Positions 8,392 through 19,423 of a DNA stretch of 64,000 nucleotides are shown here, piece by piece. The translations under genes were made by a program, and so were the position numbers. Source of the DNA: Candidatus Hemicellulosilyticus sp. P3 (GTDB lineage Bacteria; Bacteroidota; Bacteroidia; Bacteroidales; P3); assembly GCA_001543385.1 (NCBI GenBank), contig LPNH01000014.1:58457-122456 (forward strand). The letters run 5' to 3'. Each line of letters begins with the position of its first letter. The first letter of the stretch is position 1. The notes beneath the pieces were generated by a model. That model was not told where the DNA came from, did no database searches, and worked only from the letters and a program-made list of their open reading frames with translations.

Positions 8392-10593
<2,202 letters not shown>

Positions 10594-10607
10594 TTTGAAA
10601 AAACGTG

Positions 10608-10615
10608 TACCTTTG
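10608..10615 (+). promoter_or_regulatory. Promoter -7 element for kdsD-lptB
   Basis: TACCTTTG, an exact consensus match. It lies 50 bases before the preferred TTG start of the kdsD-like gene. The recQ -7 element is only six bases further along on the opposite strand, so the two promoters overlap. Confidence 0.7.
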
Positions 10616-10621
10616 CAATTT

Positions 10622-10629
10622 CAAAGTTA
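10622..10629 (-). promoter_or_regulatory. Promoter -7 element for recQ
   Basis: The minus strand reads TAACTTTG, an exact TAnnTTTG match, about 29 bases before the recQ ATG. It forms a compact divergent pair with the plus-strand element at 10608-10615. Confidence 0.65.
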
Positions 10630-10664
10630 TACCTTTTTTTTGTAACGACAAAATATTTTTCGGA

Positions 10665-11636
10665 TTGAAAAGTTCTGACGAGATAAAACGTATTGCTGTT
10701 CAAGTTATTGACGAGGAGGAAAAAGCCGTTGCAAATCTTAAGAACTATGTCGACGACGCATTTGTCAAAGCGGTGGAGACGCTGTATTCGACACGCGGAC
10801 GTGTGGTGGTGACGGGCATCGGCAAGAGCGCCAATATTGCCACGAAGATTGTGTCAACGCTTAATTCCACGGGCACGCCGGCTCTGTTTCTGCACGCCGC
10901 CGACGCTATACACGGCGACTTGGGCATGGTGCAGCCCGACGATGTGGTTGTCTGTATCTCGAAAAGCGGCAACACGCCGGAGATTAAGGTGCTGGCACCG
11001 CTTATCAAGAATTTCGGCAATACGCTGATTGCGCTGGTGGGCAATACGGACTCTTTTCTTGCCGCGCAGGCTGACATTGTGTTGAACTGCACGGTGGCTC
11101 ACGAGGCTTGCCCGAATAATTTGGCGCCGACTTCGTCGACGACCGCCCAGCTGGTCTTAGGCGACGCCCTGGCTGTGGCGCTGATAGCGTGCCGCGGCTT
11201 CTCGGCCAGCGATTTCGCCCGTTTCCACCCGGGCGGCGCGTTGGGCAAGCAGCTGTATCTGCATGTCGACAATCTGTTCCGCCAGAATGAACGTCCGCAG
11301 GTGGGGACGGAGACGACGGTGCGCGACACGATTCTGGAGATGACAACGAAGCGGCTGGGCTGCGCCGTGGTGACTGACGACGGAGGGCATGTGCTGGGCA
11401 TTGTCACTGACGGGGACCTGCGACGCATGATGAAGTCGCACCGCGATATTGAGGCGCTTACCGCCGGCGACATAATGTCGCATGACCCTAAGTGCGTCGC
11501 CGCCTCGGAGTATGCTGTGAATGCGCTGCATATCATGCGGGCCAACGCCATCACGCAGCTGGTGGTGGTCGACGACAGGGGACGCTATGAGGGGGTGTTG
11601 CATCTGCACGATATTCTGAGGGAGGGCATTATTTAA
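10665..11636 (+). CDS. kdsD: D-arabinose-5-phosphate isomerase, KpsF/GutQ/KdsD family
   Basis: This enzyme interconverts ribulose-5-phosphate and arabinose-5-phosphate, the first step to Kdo for lipopolysaccharide. A SIS domain (about residues 30-190) shows VVVTGIGKSANIATKI, HGDLGMVQPDDVV and ISKSGNTPE. The joining segment ASDFARFHPGGALGK is the family hallmark. Two CBS domains fill the C terminus (about 205-320), with GIVTDGDLRR and ITQLVVVDD. The frame is open from 10605, but that ATG lies upstream of the promoter's expected transcription start. The first sensible downstream start is TTG 10665, giving about 323 residues. The next gene is lptB, so both genes serve lipopolysaccharide production. 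Confidence 0.9.
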   Translation: MKSSDEIKRIAVQVIDEEEKAVANLKNYVDDAFVKAVETLYSTRGRVVVTGIGKSANIATKIVSTLNSTGTPALFLHAADAIHGDLGMVQPDDVVVCISKSGNTPEIKVLAPLIKNFGNTLIALVGNTDSFLAAQADIVLNCTVAHEACPNNLAPTSSTTAQLVLGDALAVALIACRGFSASDFARFHPGGALGKQLYLHVDNLFRQNERPQVGTETTVRDTILEMTTKRLGCAVVTDDGGHVLGIVTDGDLRRMMKSHRDIEALTAGDIMSHDPKCVAASEYAVNALHIMRANAITQLVVVDDRGRYEGVLHLHDILREGII

Positions 11637-11676
11637 TACCGGCTGCGTTTAATTTTTAGAGAACAGGGTTGACGTC

Positions 11677-12438
11677 ATGGAGCTCCGTACCGACAAGGTT
11701 GTCAAAATTTACCGTTCACGCACTGTGGTCAAAGAGGTGACTGTCGATGTGCATCAAGGTGAGATTGTGGGTCTGCTCGGACCTAACGGTGCCGGCAAGA
11801 CGACCACGTTTTATATGATGGTGGGGATCATCAAGCCTTATTCGGGGCGTGTCTTCCTGGATGATATGGAGATCACGAGGATGCCGATGTTCCGGCGCGC
11901 CCAGCTGGGAGTGGGGTATCTGGCGCAGGAGGCGTCGGTGTTCCGACAGATGTCGGTGGCCGACAATATCAGCTCGATTTTGGAGTTCCGCCGCGACCTG
12001 GACAAGGCCGGCCGCGCCGAGCAGCTGGAGTCGCTGCTGACGGAGTTCGGCCTGCAGAAGATCCGCGACAGCAAGGGCATACAGCTGTCGGGCGGCGAAC
12101 GGCGACGGACGGAGATAGCCCGCGCCCTGGCAAACGACCCGAAGTTTCTGCTGCTGGACGAGCCTTTCGCCGGCGTAGACCCGATTGCGGTGCAGGATAT
12201 CCAGGATATTGTGGCGCACCTGAAGGAGAAGAATATCGGGATTCTTATCACCGACCATAATGTGAATGAAACGCTGCGTATCACCGACCGCGCCTATCTG
12301 CTGTATGAAGGCAAGGTGCTGCACCACGGCACACCGGAAGAGATGGCCAATGACCCCGATGTGCGCGAGAAGTATCTGGGACGGGATTTCGAGTGGCGCG
12401 GCAAGAAGCAGACCAAACGGCTGGATAGCCAGGAGTAA
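11677..12438 (+). CDS. lptB: Lipopolysaccharide export ATPase LptB
   Basis: The cytoplasmic ATPase that drives extraction of LPS from the inner membrane, with LptF/G. The 253 residues contain Walker A GPNGAGKTTTFYMM (about 36-49), the Q-loop GYLAQEASVFRQ, signature LSGGERRRTEIARAL, Walker B LLLDEPFAGVDP and switch ITDHNV. The GERRR signature and the VFRQMSV stretch distinguish LptB from other ABC ATPases. It lies 40 bases after kdsD and is followed by a strong hairpin terminator. Confidence 0.95.
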   Translation: MELRTDKVVKIYRSRTVVKEVTVDVHQGEIVGLLGPNGAGKTTTFYMMVGIIKPYSGRVFLDDMEITRMPMFRRAQLGVGYLAQEASVFRQMSVADNISSILEFRRDLDKAGRAEQLESLLTEFGLQKIRDSKGIQLSGGERRRTEIARALANDPKFLLLDEPFAGVDPIAVQDIQDIVAHLKEKNIGILITDHNVNETLRITDRAYLLYEGKVLHHGTPEEMANDPDVREKYLGRDFEWRGKKQTKRLDSQE

Positions 12439-12445
12439 AATGAAT

Positions 12446-12480
12446 AACCGCCCGGTGTCGTGACACCGGGCGGTTTTGTT
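12446..12480 (+). terminator. Terminator after lptB (between convergent genes)
   Basis: A 12-bp stem CCGCCCGGTGTC (12448-12459) pairs with 12462-12473 and is followed by TTTTGTTTT. It lies between the convergent lptB and fabD genes and may partly serve both. Confidence 0.8.
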
Positions 12481-12507
12481 TTGACTGGCTGCCGCCGACA
12501 GGCAGAG

Positions 12508-13395
12508 TCACTCGGCCGAGCGTGCGTCGGCGTCGGGCGCGATGCGCTTGACCATGCCTTGCAGCACGGTGCCGGGGCCCACCTCGATGAATGCGGCGGC
12601 ACCGTCGGAGAGCATGTTCTGCACGGTGGCCGTCCACCGCACCGGCGCGGTGAGCTGCTTGTTGAGGTTGGACTGTATCTCGACGGGGTCGGTCACCGGA
12701 CGGGCGCACACGTTTTGGTAGACGGGGCAGACCGGGGCGCTGAAGCGGCACTGACCTATGGCTTCGGCCAGCTCCAGACGGGCCGGCTCCATGAGGGGGC
12801 TGTGGAAGGCTCCGCCCACAGCCAGGGGCAGGGCACGACCGCCGGCGGCTTTGAGGCGCTCGCAGGCACGGGCCACGCCTTCGTTGGTGCCGCTGATGAC
12901 AAGCTGGCCCGGCGTGTTGTAGTTGGCCGGCACCACGGTCTCACCCTCGGCGCTGACGGCGGCGCAGATGTCTTCGACGGTTTTATCGTCGAGCTTGAGG
13001 ACGGCAGCCATGGTGGAGGGGTGCCGCTCGCAGCATTTCTGCATGGCGTTGGCACGGGCCACGACGAGGCGCAGGCCGTCTTCGAAGGAGAGGGCTCCTG
13101 CCGCCACCAGCGCGGAGAATTCGCCTAACGAGTGGCCTGCCGCCATGGCGGGGCGGAAGGTGTCGCCGAGCGAGGCGGCCAGGATGACGCTGTGCAGGAA
13201 GATGGCGGGCTGGGTCACCTTGGTCTGCTTGAGGTCGTCGGGGGTGCCGCCAAACATGAGGTCTGTGATGCGGAAGCCGATGATGCCGTTGGCGGTCTCG
13301 AACATGTCGCGGCACTGACTGTTGCTGTCGTAGAGCTCTTTGCCCATGCCTACAAATTGGGCGCCTTGGCCCGGAAATAGGTATGCAGTTTTCAT
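12508..13395 (-). CDS. fabD: Malonyl-CoA:ACP transacylase
   Basis: FabD loads malonyl groups onto acyl carrier protein for fatty-acid synthesis. The 295 residues begin TAYLFPGQGAQFVGMG and contain the nucleophile elbow AAGHSLGEFSALVAAGAL (Ser about residue 91). QKCCERHPSTMAAVL, then VPANYNTPGQLVISG and the catalytic His in GGAFHSPLM complete the family set. It is last in a minus-strand run after an Ig-like lipoprotein and a flippase, 42 bases behind the flippase. Confidence 0.96.
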   Translation of the reverse strand: MKTAYLFPGQGAQFVGMGKELYDSNSQCRDMFETANGIIGFRITDLMFGGTPDDLKQTKVTQPAIFLHSVILAASLGDTFRPAMAAGHSLGEFSALVAAGALSFEDGLRLVVARANAMQKCCERHPSTMAAVLKLDDKTVEDICAAVSAEGETVVPANYNTPGQLVISGTNEGVARACERLKAAGGRALPLAVGGAFHSPLMEPARLELAEAIGQCRFSAPVCPVYQNVCARPVTDPVEIQSNLNKQLTAPVRWTATVQNMLSDGAAAFIEVGPGTVLQGMVKRIAPDADARSAE

Positions 13396-13437
13396 AATGA
13401 TGGTGTGTTTAGGGGTTGGTTATGGTTGTATGATTTT

Positions 13438-14946
13438 TTAATGTTGTTGTATGATGCGGATGATTTCGCGGGTGTCGACCAGCTTGAGCACAAAGGCCAG
13501 CACGAGCGCGACGGCGGCGACAACGGGAATGTTTATCCACCATACGAAGTGCGGGGCGCAGCAGGTGCAGGCTATTATTATAAACGTGAAATAGAACAGT
13601 TTTGATATGTAGGCCCGCGACGGACGCAGGGAAAAGATGCGCAATGAGGCTATTATCTGGGCCACCGCCATGAAGGTCTGGGCGGAAAGAGCCGCCCAGG
13701 CGCTGCCGACGGCACCCCAGCGGGGGATGCACAGCAGGTTGACGAGGAGGTTGAGGAGCAACGACGCGGCGGCGTAGCGGTTGAGGAGCCGTAGCTGCCC
13801 GGCAGCGGTGAGCAGTGTGCCGAAGAGGTAGGTGCATGAGACGGGGATGAGGCAGAAGATGAGTATGCGGAAAACGGCGGCGTGGTCTGCTATATGGTCG
13901 TTGTAGAAGAGCGCCATCAGGCCGGCGCCGGCGCTGGAGAGGGTGCAGGCGGCTGTGACGGAGAAGACGAGCATCAGGGATGTCATGGTCTTGACGGTCG
14001 ACGACAGGGGCTGCAGCCCGCGCGATGAGACAGACAGCGGGTCTGTCATCTTGGAGAAGACGGGCAGCAGGACGACGGAGACAAGGTATGCCACCATGGT
14101 CAGCGCATCGAGCAGCCGGAACGCGCCGGCATATATGCCGGCATTGAAGTTGCCCGCGCCTCCGCGCGAGAGACGTTGCAGCAGCACCGGGTCGAGGCGG
14201 TTGTAGCTGGCCATGAGCAGCACCAACAGGGCGAAGGGGAGGCTCTGTTTGAGGACCGCCAGCGTGAAGAGGCGGTTGAAGCGCAGCCGGCGGAAGGATG
14301 TCTTGCGAGAAAGCACTGCCAACGCGGTGAGGGCGGTGGCAAGATAGGCGGCGGTCTGCGCGTAGACAAAATGAAAGATGGTGAAGCGCCCGCCGGAGAT
14401 ATGCGCCGGCCCCCATAGCAGGAGCCCGCAGATGAGAATCATGAGCAGGCGGTCGAGAACGCTCAACAGACTGTCCCACCGAAAGAGCAGCAGTCCCTCG
14501 AAGTTGCTGCGGAGGTAGAGTATCAGCGAGCTGAGGAACTGGTTGAGGCTGAGCCATGCCAACAGACGGAACTGGTATGAGTCGTAGCCCAGCATGAGCC
14601 CGGCGCCAAAGGTGATGACGGCATACAGCGCCAGCAGAAGGATTTTGACGCCTAATATGCCGGAGAGATGTTTGTTTATCAGGACCGGATGGCGGGCAAT
14701 GTTGCGCGTGTTGAAGTTGGTGATGCCGAGGTCGAGCACGATGTTGAAGATGTAGCTCAGGTTGAAGACTGCGAAGTAGAGGCCGTAGGCTTCGCTGCCT
14801 ACAGCGTTCTGCACCCCCACCTCGACACCGAGAATCCAGAATGGCTTGACGAGCAGGTTGAGCAGCAACAGCCAGAACACGCCTGTGAAGAGGCGACGCT
14901 GCAGGCCCGACGGACGGTCGACGGTATTTAACGCAGCATCTGCCAT
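13438..14946 (-). CDS. Polysaccharide flippase-like membrane protein (Wzx/MOP superfamily)
   Basis: A 502-residue integral membrane protein with about 12-14 hydrophobic segments and few long polar loops, resembling oligosaccharide flippases of the MOP superfamily. N-terminal features such as AYGLYFAVFNLSYIFNIVLDLGITNFNTRN and a mid-protein GIYAGAFRLLDALTMVAYLVS match that family. Such proteins move lipid-linked sugars across the inner membrane. No glycosyltransferases are adjacent, so its substrate is unknown. The ATG overlaps the 3' end of the upstream lipoprotein gene by 19 bases, pointing to coupled translation. Confident about the superfamily, not the cargo. Confidence 0.82.
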   Translation of the reverse strand: MADAALNTVDRPSGLQRRLFTGVFWLLLLNLLVKPFWILGVEVGVQNAVGSEAYGLYFAVFNLSYIFNIVLDLGITNFNTRNIARHPVLINKHLSGILGVKILLLALYAVITFGAGLMLGYDSYQFRLLAWLSLNQFLSSLILYLRSNFEGLLLFRWDSLLSVLDRLLMILICGLLLWGPAHISGGRFTIFHFVYAQTAAYLATALTALAVLSRKTSFRRLRFNRLFTLAVLKQSLPFALLVLLMASYNRLDPVLLQRLSRGGAGNFNAGIYAGAFRLLDALTMVAYLVSVVLLPVFSKMTDPLSVSSRGLQPLSSTVKTMTSLMLVFSVTAACTLSSAGAGLMALFYNDHIADHAAVFRILIFCLIPVSCTYLFGTLLTAAGQLRLLNRYAAASLLLNLLVNLLCIPRWGAVGSAWAALSAQTFMAVAQIIASLRIFSLRPSRAYISKLFYFTFIIIACTCCAPHFVWWINIPVVAAVALVLAFVLKLVDTREIIRIIQQH

Positions 14947-16598
14947 GTCTCTTCGATATCCCAGTTTTCGCGCACGTCGAATGTTTTCTCAAAACGGTAG
15001 ACCGGCTCGGGCTGACGGTGCAGCCAATAGCTGCCCGGTGTCCAACGGCCGTTGCTGTCGAGGTCGCCAAAGGCTTGTATGCGGTATTTGCCCGGCGACA
15101 GGTTCTTGAATGCGATGCGGGGGATGCTGTCAGGCCACGGCTGGCTGAGACGCACACGACCCTGCTCGTCGGTCAGCTGGACGACGGTGTTGGGCGGCAA
15201 CGGGCCTTGGCACGTCAGGAAGATGTTGCCATAGCGCTCTTCACCCTGGATGTCAACGGAGGCTGTGAGCTCGGCATTCTTGCCGCCCCATAGGTCAACG
15301 AGGGCACCGGCAGGCACTGTGAGCTGGTATTTGCAGCCGGCGGAGAGCACGGTGTCGATGCGGGCCCGCAGACCTAAGCTGTCGAAACGCAACGGCAACG
15401 AGGTGCGGACGCTGTCGGCCAGGTTGAGCAACTGCAACGCTGTGTCGGAAGAGTGTACGACGGGATTGACGGAGGTCAGGCTGAGGGTGTCGAAGACTCC
15501 CGCCGTCTGGCCGAACTGGAAGTGGAGCGCAAAGGAGGGCTCGGCGTCGGCAGGGGCGGCGTCGGCCTGACGGCGGCGCGCGGAGGTTTTCTTGCGCAGC
15601 TGCAGTTTCAGCGTGTCGTCAAGGCCGCTGGCGTCACAGAGCCTCAGCACGGTGGAGTTGCAGCCGGGCCGGCGCATCCAGATGTGCAGGGTGTCGGCGC
15701 CCGGGGTGAGCCGCCAGACGAGGCTGTCGTCGCAAAGAAGGCGGGGCTGCTGCATGGGGCCGGCAGTGGCCACGACAATTCTGCCGGGAGCGACGAAGTC
15801 GCTCTTGGTGACACGCTGCACTATCTGCGACGAGTCGCAGGAGATGCGCAGGGTGAGCCCCGGCCGGGATGTGTCGGGCGGCGCGGCGGCGCCGGCAGGT
15901 ATGTGGACAGGACGGAGCAGGGTGTCAAGACTGGCCACCGCCTCGTTGCCATTGTAGCGCAGGTTGCGGTCGGCGTCGTCGATGGCGACGATGCGGTAGA
16001 GACCGTCGGCCATGTAGTTGAAGCGGAAGGTGCCGTCGGCATTGCAGCGTGCTACGTATGAAGGAGGGCTCAGCGTGACTGTGGAGTCGGACCAGAGGCT
16101 GTCGGCGGTGTGACGATAGAGCATTACGGTGACGGTCTTGCCATAGGGCTTGTCGAGATAGGCGTCGACGACACGGCCCTGCAGCGAGAGGCTGTCGATG
16201 AGGGCGCCTGTCGAGAAGGCGTACTCCAACGGCCCGATGCGGTTGCCTTCGGTGAAGTCGGCGACCGCCCCGTGCATCTGGAAGAGATAGGTGACGCCGG
16301 GCTGCAACGTGTCGGGCAGTTGCACGACCAGACTTTTGCCTTTGACGCTGTATTGCGGCTTGGGCCGGACGGGGGGGGAGACGATGATGTTGTTGTCGGC
16401 ATCGTTCAGCACGATGAACTCGTCGAAGTTGATGCGGAATGTGCGGGCGCTGAAATGAGTCGTCGCCGACGCGGGGTGCATGGACACCACGGCAGGCGGC
16501 GTCACATCGCGCGGGCCGCCGCCGGGGTAGCCTTGTTTGGCACACGACACCAGCAAAAACGCCACCGGCACGGCAAGGAGCATTGTCAACCGTTTCAT
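14928..16598 (-). CDS. Ig-like domain lipoprotein
   Basis: A surface or periplasmic lipoprotein of about 556 residues. The signal MKRLTMLLAVPVAFLLVSC ends in a lipobox (VSC). It is followed directly by GGPRDVTPPAVV, typical of Bacteroidota lipoproteins whose first domain is a bacterial Ig-like (Big_5) fold. The rest has repeated beta-rich segments, for example a CarboxypepD-like stretch near residues 135-220 and a C-terminal GKYRIQAFGDLDSNGRWTPGSY motif. The frame can be extended six codons to a TTG, but ATG 16598 gives a standard signal. It heads an operon with the flippase and fabD. No enzymatic motif was seen. Confidence 0.8.
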   Translation of the reverse strand: MKRLTMLLAVPVAFLLVSCAKQGYPGGGPRDVTPPAVVSMHPASATTHFSARTFRINFDEFIVLNDADNNIIVSPPVRPKPQYSVKGKSLVVQLPDTLQPGVTYLFQMHGAVADFTEGNRIGPLEYAFSTGALIDSLSLQGRVVDAYLDKPYGKTVTVMLYRHTADSLWSDSTVTLSPPSYVARCNADGTFRFNYMADGLYRIVAIDDADRNLRYNGNEAVASLDTLLRPVHIPAGAAAPPDTSRPGLTLRISCDSSQIVQRVTKSDFVAPGRIVVATAGPMQQPRLLCDDSLVWRLTPGADTLHIWMRRPGCNSTVLRLCDASGLDDTLKLQLRKKTSARRRQADAAPADAEPSFALHFQFGQTAGVFDTLSLTSVNPVVHSSDTALQLLNLADSVRTSLPLRFDSLGLRARIDTVLSAGCKYQLTVPAGALVDLWGGKNAELTASVDIQGEERYGNIFLTCQGPLPPNTVVQLTDEQGRVRLSQPWPDSIPRIAFKNLSPGKYRIQAFGDLDSNGRWTPGSYWLHRQPEPVYRFEKTFDVRENWDIEETWQMLR

Positions 16599-16773
16599 AC
16601 GAACCAAGAAACGCAAGAAGCGCTTTTTTATTGTCCTGGAGCGATATTCTGTCTCGCCGCGGCGTGGCGGAACGGACCGGCGGAGAAAGTTTTTGTGTGC
16701 GGAGATACGAAAAACGGATGCTCCGACGTTATTGTTTTCAATTATATTAAACTGAACATAATATTTTTTTCAC

Positions 16774-18333
16774 GTGTCGAACTCCAACTTCCGCCCTAAC
16801 AAACTGATGCCCCTGTTGATTGCTTTGCTGTCGGGCATTTTGACCGGCCTGCTGATCGCCCCGCAACGCACGTCAAAGGCTGTGATGGGGCTGTCGGAGA
16901 AGGTGATGGAGATTGTGCAGCTGGTGGAGGACGAATATGTCGACCCGACCGACGGCGACACATTGTGTGACGCCATGCTCAACGCCATGCTGCTCTCGCT
17001 GGACCCGCACAGCCGCTATCTGTCGGCCGACGAACTGCGCAAAGAGCAGGAGTCGATGCAGGGCAATTTTGACGGCATCGGGGTGGTGCTACGCTATCTG
17101 GGCGACACGGTCTATGTGGGCGAAGTGATGGCTGACGGCCCGTCGGCCCGCTCGGGACTGACACCGGGTGACTGTATTGTGACGGTCGACGGCGACACAG
17201 TGTCGGGGGTCGGGCTGAGCAATGAGGAGACGGTGGGGCGCATCCGCGGGCCACACGGCTCGAAGGTGACGCTCGGCGTGTTGCGCCACGGGTCGGCCAA
17301 GCCGCTGCATTTCACCATCGTCCGCGGCCGTGTGGCGATGCCCAGTGTGGCGTATGCCGGCATGTTGCCAAAGCAGACCGGATATATCCATCTGGCCCGC
17401 TTCGGCGAGACGACCACCCGTGAGGTGCATGCCGCACTGCAGCAGCTACGGCAGCAGGGGATGCGCCGTCTGGTGCTCGACCTGCGCGGAAACGGCGGCG
17501 GACTGCTGGAGGCCGCTATCGATGTGGCCGACGAGCTGCTGCCGGCAGGTGACGCGATTGTCTATACACAGGGGCATCATCAGCGCAAACAGCACGTGTA
17601 CGCCTCCGGCGGAGGCTGCTTCGAGCAGGGTGAGCTTATGGTGCTCATCGACGAATACTCGGCCTCGGCCAGCGAGATTGTGGCCGGCGCGGTGCAGGAC
17701 AATGACCGCGGCCTCGTCGTGGGCCGGCGCAGCTTCGGCAAGGGGCTGGTGCAGCGGCAGTATGATCTGGCCGACGGCTCGGCGCTATGGCTCACCGTGG
17801 CCCGCTACTACACCCCGTCGGGACGTTGCATCCAGCGACCTTACAGCCACGGCAGCGACGAGTATTATATGAGTTTCATTGAGCGTCTGCAGGCGGCACC
17901 CACCACGGCCGACAGCTCGTATCTGACCCAGCCCCTCGACGACAGCACACGCTATTACACCAAGCAGCGACGGGTGGTGTATGGCGGCGGCGGTATCTGC
18001 CCGGACAAGGTGCTGCCCTACCGTTCGGACAATGAGGTCAAGGCTTTTAATATACTGGTCAACAGCGGAAAACCGTCACGCGCGGCTTTCGAGTATGTTA
18101 TCCATGAGGCATCGGCGCTGCAACGCGCCTACGGCAGTGAGGATGATTTTGTGCGCCGGTTCCGGATGCCGGACATTGACCGGATGGTGCCCGACGCAAC
18201 GCTCCTGTCGGCAGGACAGCACCGACGGCTGGAGACGCTGATGAAGGCCTATGTAGCTCAGTCGCTGTTTGGACAGTATGCTTTCTACCGCATTTATAAC
18301 ACCATTGACGACGACCTCGGTCGTCTGCCCTAA
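16774..18333 (+). CDS. S41 family C-terminal processing peptidase
   Basis: A 519-residue CtpA/Prc-like serine protease anchored by an N-terminal membrane segment (about residues 11-30). The order is: N-terminal helical region with DPHSRYLSADELRKEQES, PDZ domain (about 95-170, with GLTPGDCIVTVDGD), then the peptidase core. The catalytic Ser lies in EYSASASEIVAGAVQDN (about residue 297) and the Lys in SFGKGLVQ (about 322). DLRGNGGGLLEAA is also a family motif. The start is GTG. CtpA-like enzymes trim or degrade envelope proteins. The next gene, a thioredoxin-fold exported protein, begins 14 bases downstream. Confidence 0.93.
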   Translation: MSNSNFRPNKLMPLLIALLSGILTGLLIAPQRTSKAVMGLSEKVMEIVQLVEDEYVDPTDGDTLCDAMLNAMLLSLDPHSRYLSADELRKEQESMQGNFDGIGVVLRYLGDTVYVGEVMADGPSARSGLTPGDCIVTVDGDTVSGVGLSNEETVGRIRGPHGSKVTLGVLRHGSAKPLHFTIVRGRVAMPSVAYAGMLPKQTGYIHLARFGETTTREVHAALQQLRQQGMRRLVLDLRGNGGGLLEAAIDVADELLPAGDAIVYTQGHHQRKQHVYASGGGCFEQGELMVLIDEYSASASEIVAGAVQDNDRGLVVGRRSFGKGLVQRQYDLADGSALWLTVARYYTPSGRCIQRPYSHGSDEYYMSFIERLQAAPTTADSSYLTQPLDDSTRYYTKQRRVVYGGGGICPDKVLPYRSDNEVKAFNILVNSGKPSRAAFEYVIHEASALQRAYGSEDDFVRRFRMPDIDRMVPDATLLSAGQHRRLETLMKAYVAQSLFGQYAFYRIYNTIDDDLGRLP

Positions 18334-18346
18334 TGCCCCGGACAGT

Positions 18347-19411
18347 ATGTTTTTTCACCGACGTTTGTTATTGATATGTGTTTTATTGACGGCTGTCTTG
18401 CTCCCTGCACGGGCGGCGGCGCAGCACAGCGCCTTGCAGGCCCATGTGGATGGCGGCGGCCGGCCGATACAGGCGGCGGTGCTCGCCATAGACCATGGAA
18501 AGCCGGTGTCTGTCGACACTGTCGGCCTCGACGCGGAGGGGAATTTCCGCATTGAGGCTTCGGAATCACGTCCTGTTTTTTTTCTCCTGCGGATAATGTC
18601 GCCGTCGCTGCGGCATGAGGCTCAGCCGCTGTATGTGCTGCTGCTGCCGGGCGAGCAGGTGTCGATGACGCTGCAGTTGGACACTGTCGGCGGGAATGTG
18701 TATATCACGGATGTGACAGGCTCGGACAATATGGACGAATACCGCATTTTCCATAATATGCTGGCCGACGCCGCCAACGACCAGTCGCGGCAGAGCCAGC
18801 TGCCCCACCGCGTGGAGCAGCTGCTTGTAGAGCGCCGGAGCAACCTGATGAGTGCATTCTTAGTCACTTTTTTTGAGAATGACTTCAACCGCTACGCCCC
18901 TCTGTATAAGTATATCCACGATGCGCTTGCCGGCACCTATCCCGACCATGAGTTTGTGCGCTATCTGCAGGGCAAGACCCAGCATCTGCTGTTGGCCGGC
19001 ATGGCGGCACCCGAGATTGAGATGGCCGACCGCAACGGACAGCTCCGCAAGCTGAGCGCACTGCGCGGCAAGGTGGTGCTGCTCGACTTCTGGGCTTCGT
19101 GGTGCCGGCCTTGCCGTATGGAGAACCCCAATGTGGTCAGGCTTTACAAGGCGTATCATGACCGCGGATTCGAAGTGTTCAGCGTGTCGCTGGACAAGAG
19201 CCGCGACAGCTGGCTGGAAGCCATTGCGCAGGACGGCCTCGAATGGGATAACCACGTCAGCGACCTGAAGGGATGGTCGTCGTCGGGCGGCAAGACATAC
19301 GGCATTTCGTCTATCCCCGCGACGGTGCTCATCGGACCGGACGGCACTATCCTGGCCCGCAACCTGCGCGGCAGCGAGCTGGAAAAGAAACTGGAAGAGA
19401 TTTTCAAATAA
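18347..19411 (+). CDS. TlpA-like thioredoxin-fold exported protein
   Basis: A 354-residue periplasmic protein starting with a signal peptide (RRLLLICVLLTAVLLPARAAA). The first half resembles the DUF4369-type N-terminal beta domain that precedes many Bacteroidota TlpA proteins. The C-terminal third is a thioredoxin fold with LRGKVVLLDFWASWCRPCRM, where CRPC is the redox pair (about residues 252-255), and a cis-Pro in ISSIPATVLIGPDG. It probably reduces or isomerises disulfides, or supports cytochrome c maturation. The ATG at 18347 is preferred to an upstream in-frame ATG that lies inside the S41 gene. Confidence 0.9.
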   Translation: MFFHRRLLLICVLLTAVLLPARAAAQHSALQAHVDGGGRPIQAAVLAIDHGKPVSVDTVGLDAEGNFRIEASESRPVFFLLRIMSPSLRHEAQPLYVLLLPGEQVSMTLQLDTVGGNVYITDVTGSDNMDEYRIFHNMLADAANDQSRQSQLPHRVEQLLVERRSNLMSAFLVTFFENDFNRYAPLYKYIHDALAGTYPDHEFVRYLQGKTQHLLLAGMAAPEIEMADRNGQLRKLSALRGKVVLLDFWASWCRPCRMENPNVVRLYKAYHDRGFEVFSVSLDKSRDSWLEAIAQDGLEWDNHVSDLKGWSSSGGKTYGISSIPATVLIGPDGTILARNLRGSELEKKLEEIFK

Positions 19412-19423
19412 TAATTACCATTG

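Noticed and set aside
13409-15157. A 582-codon minus-strand frame over the flippase gene
   Set aside because: It overlaps the flippase in another frame, lacks any motif and is rich in Arg/His/Ala/Pro; the flippase frame has clear membrane segments.
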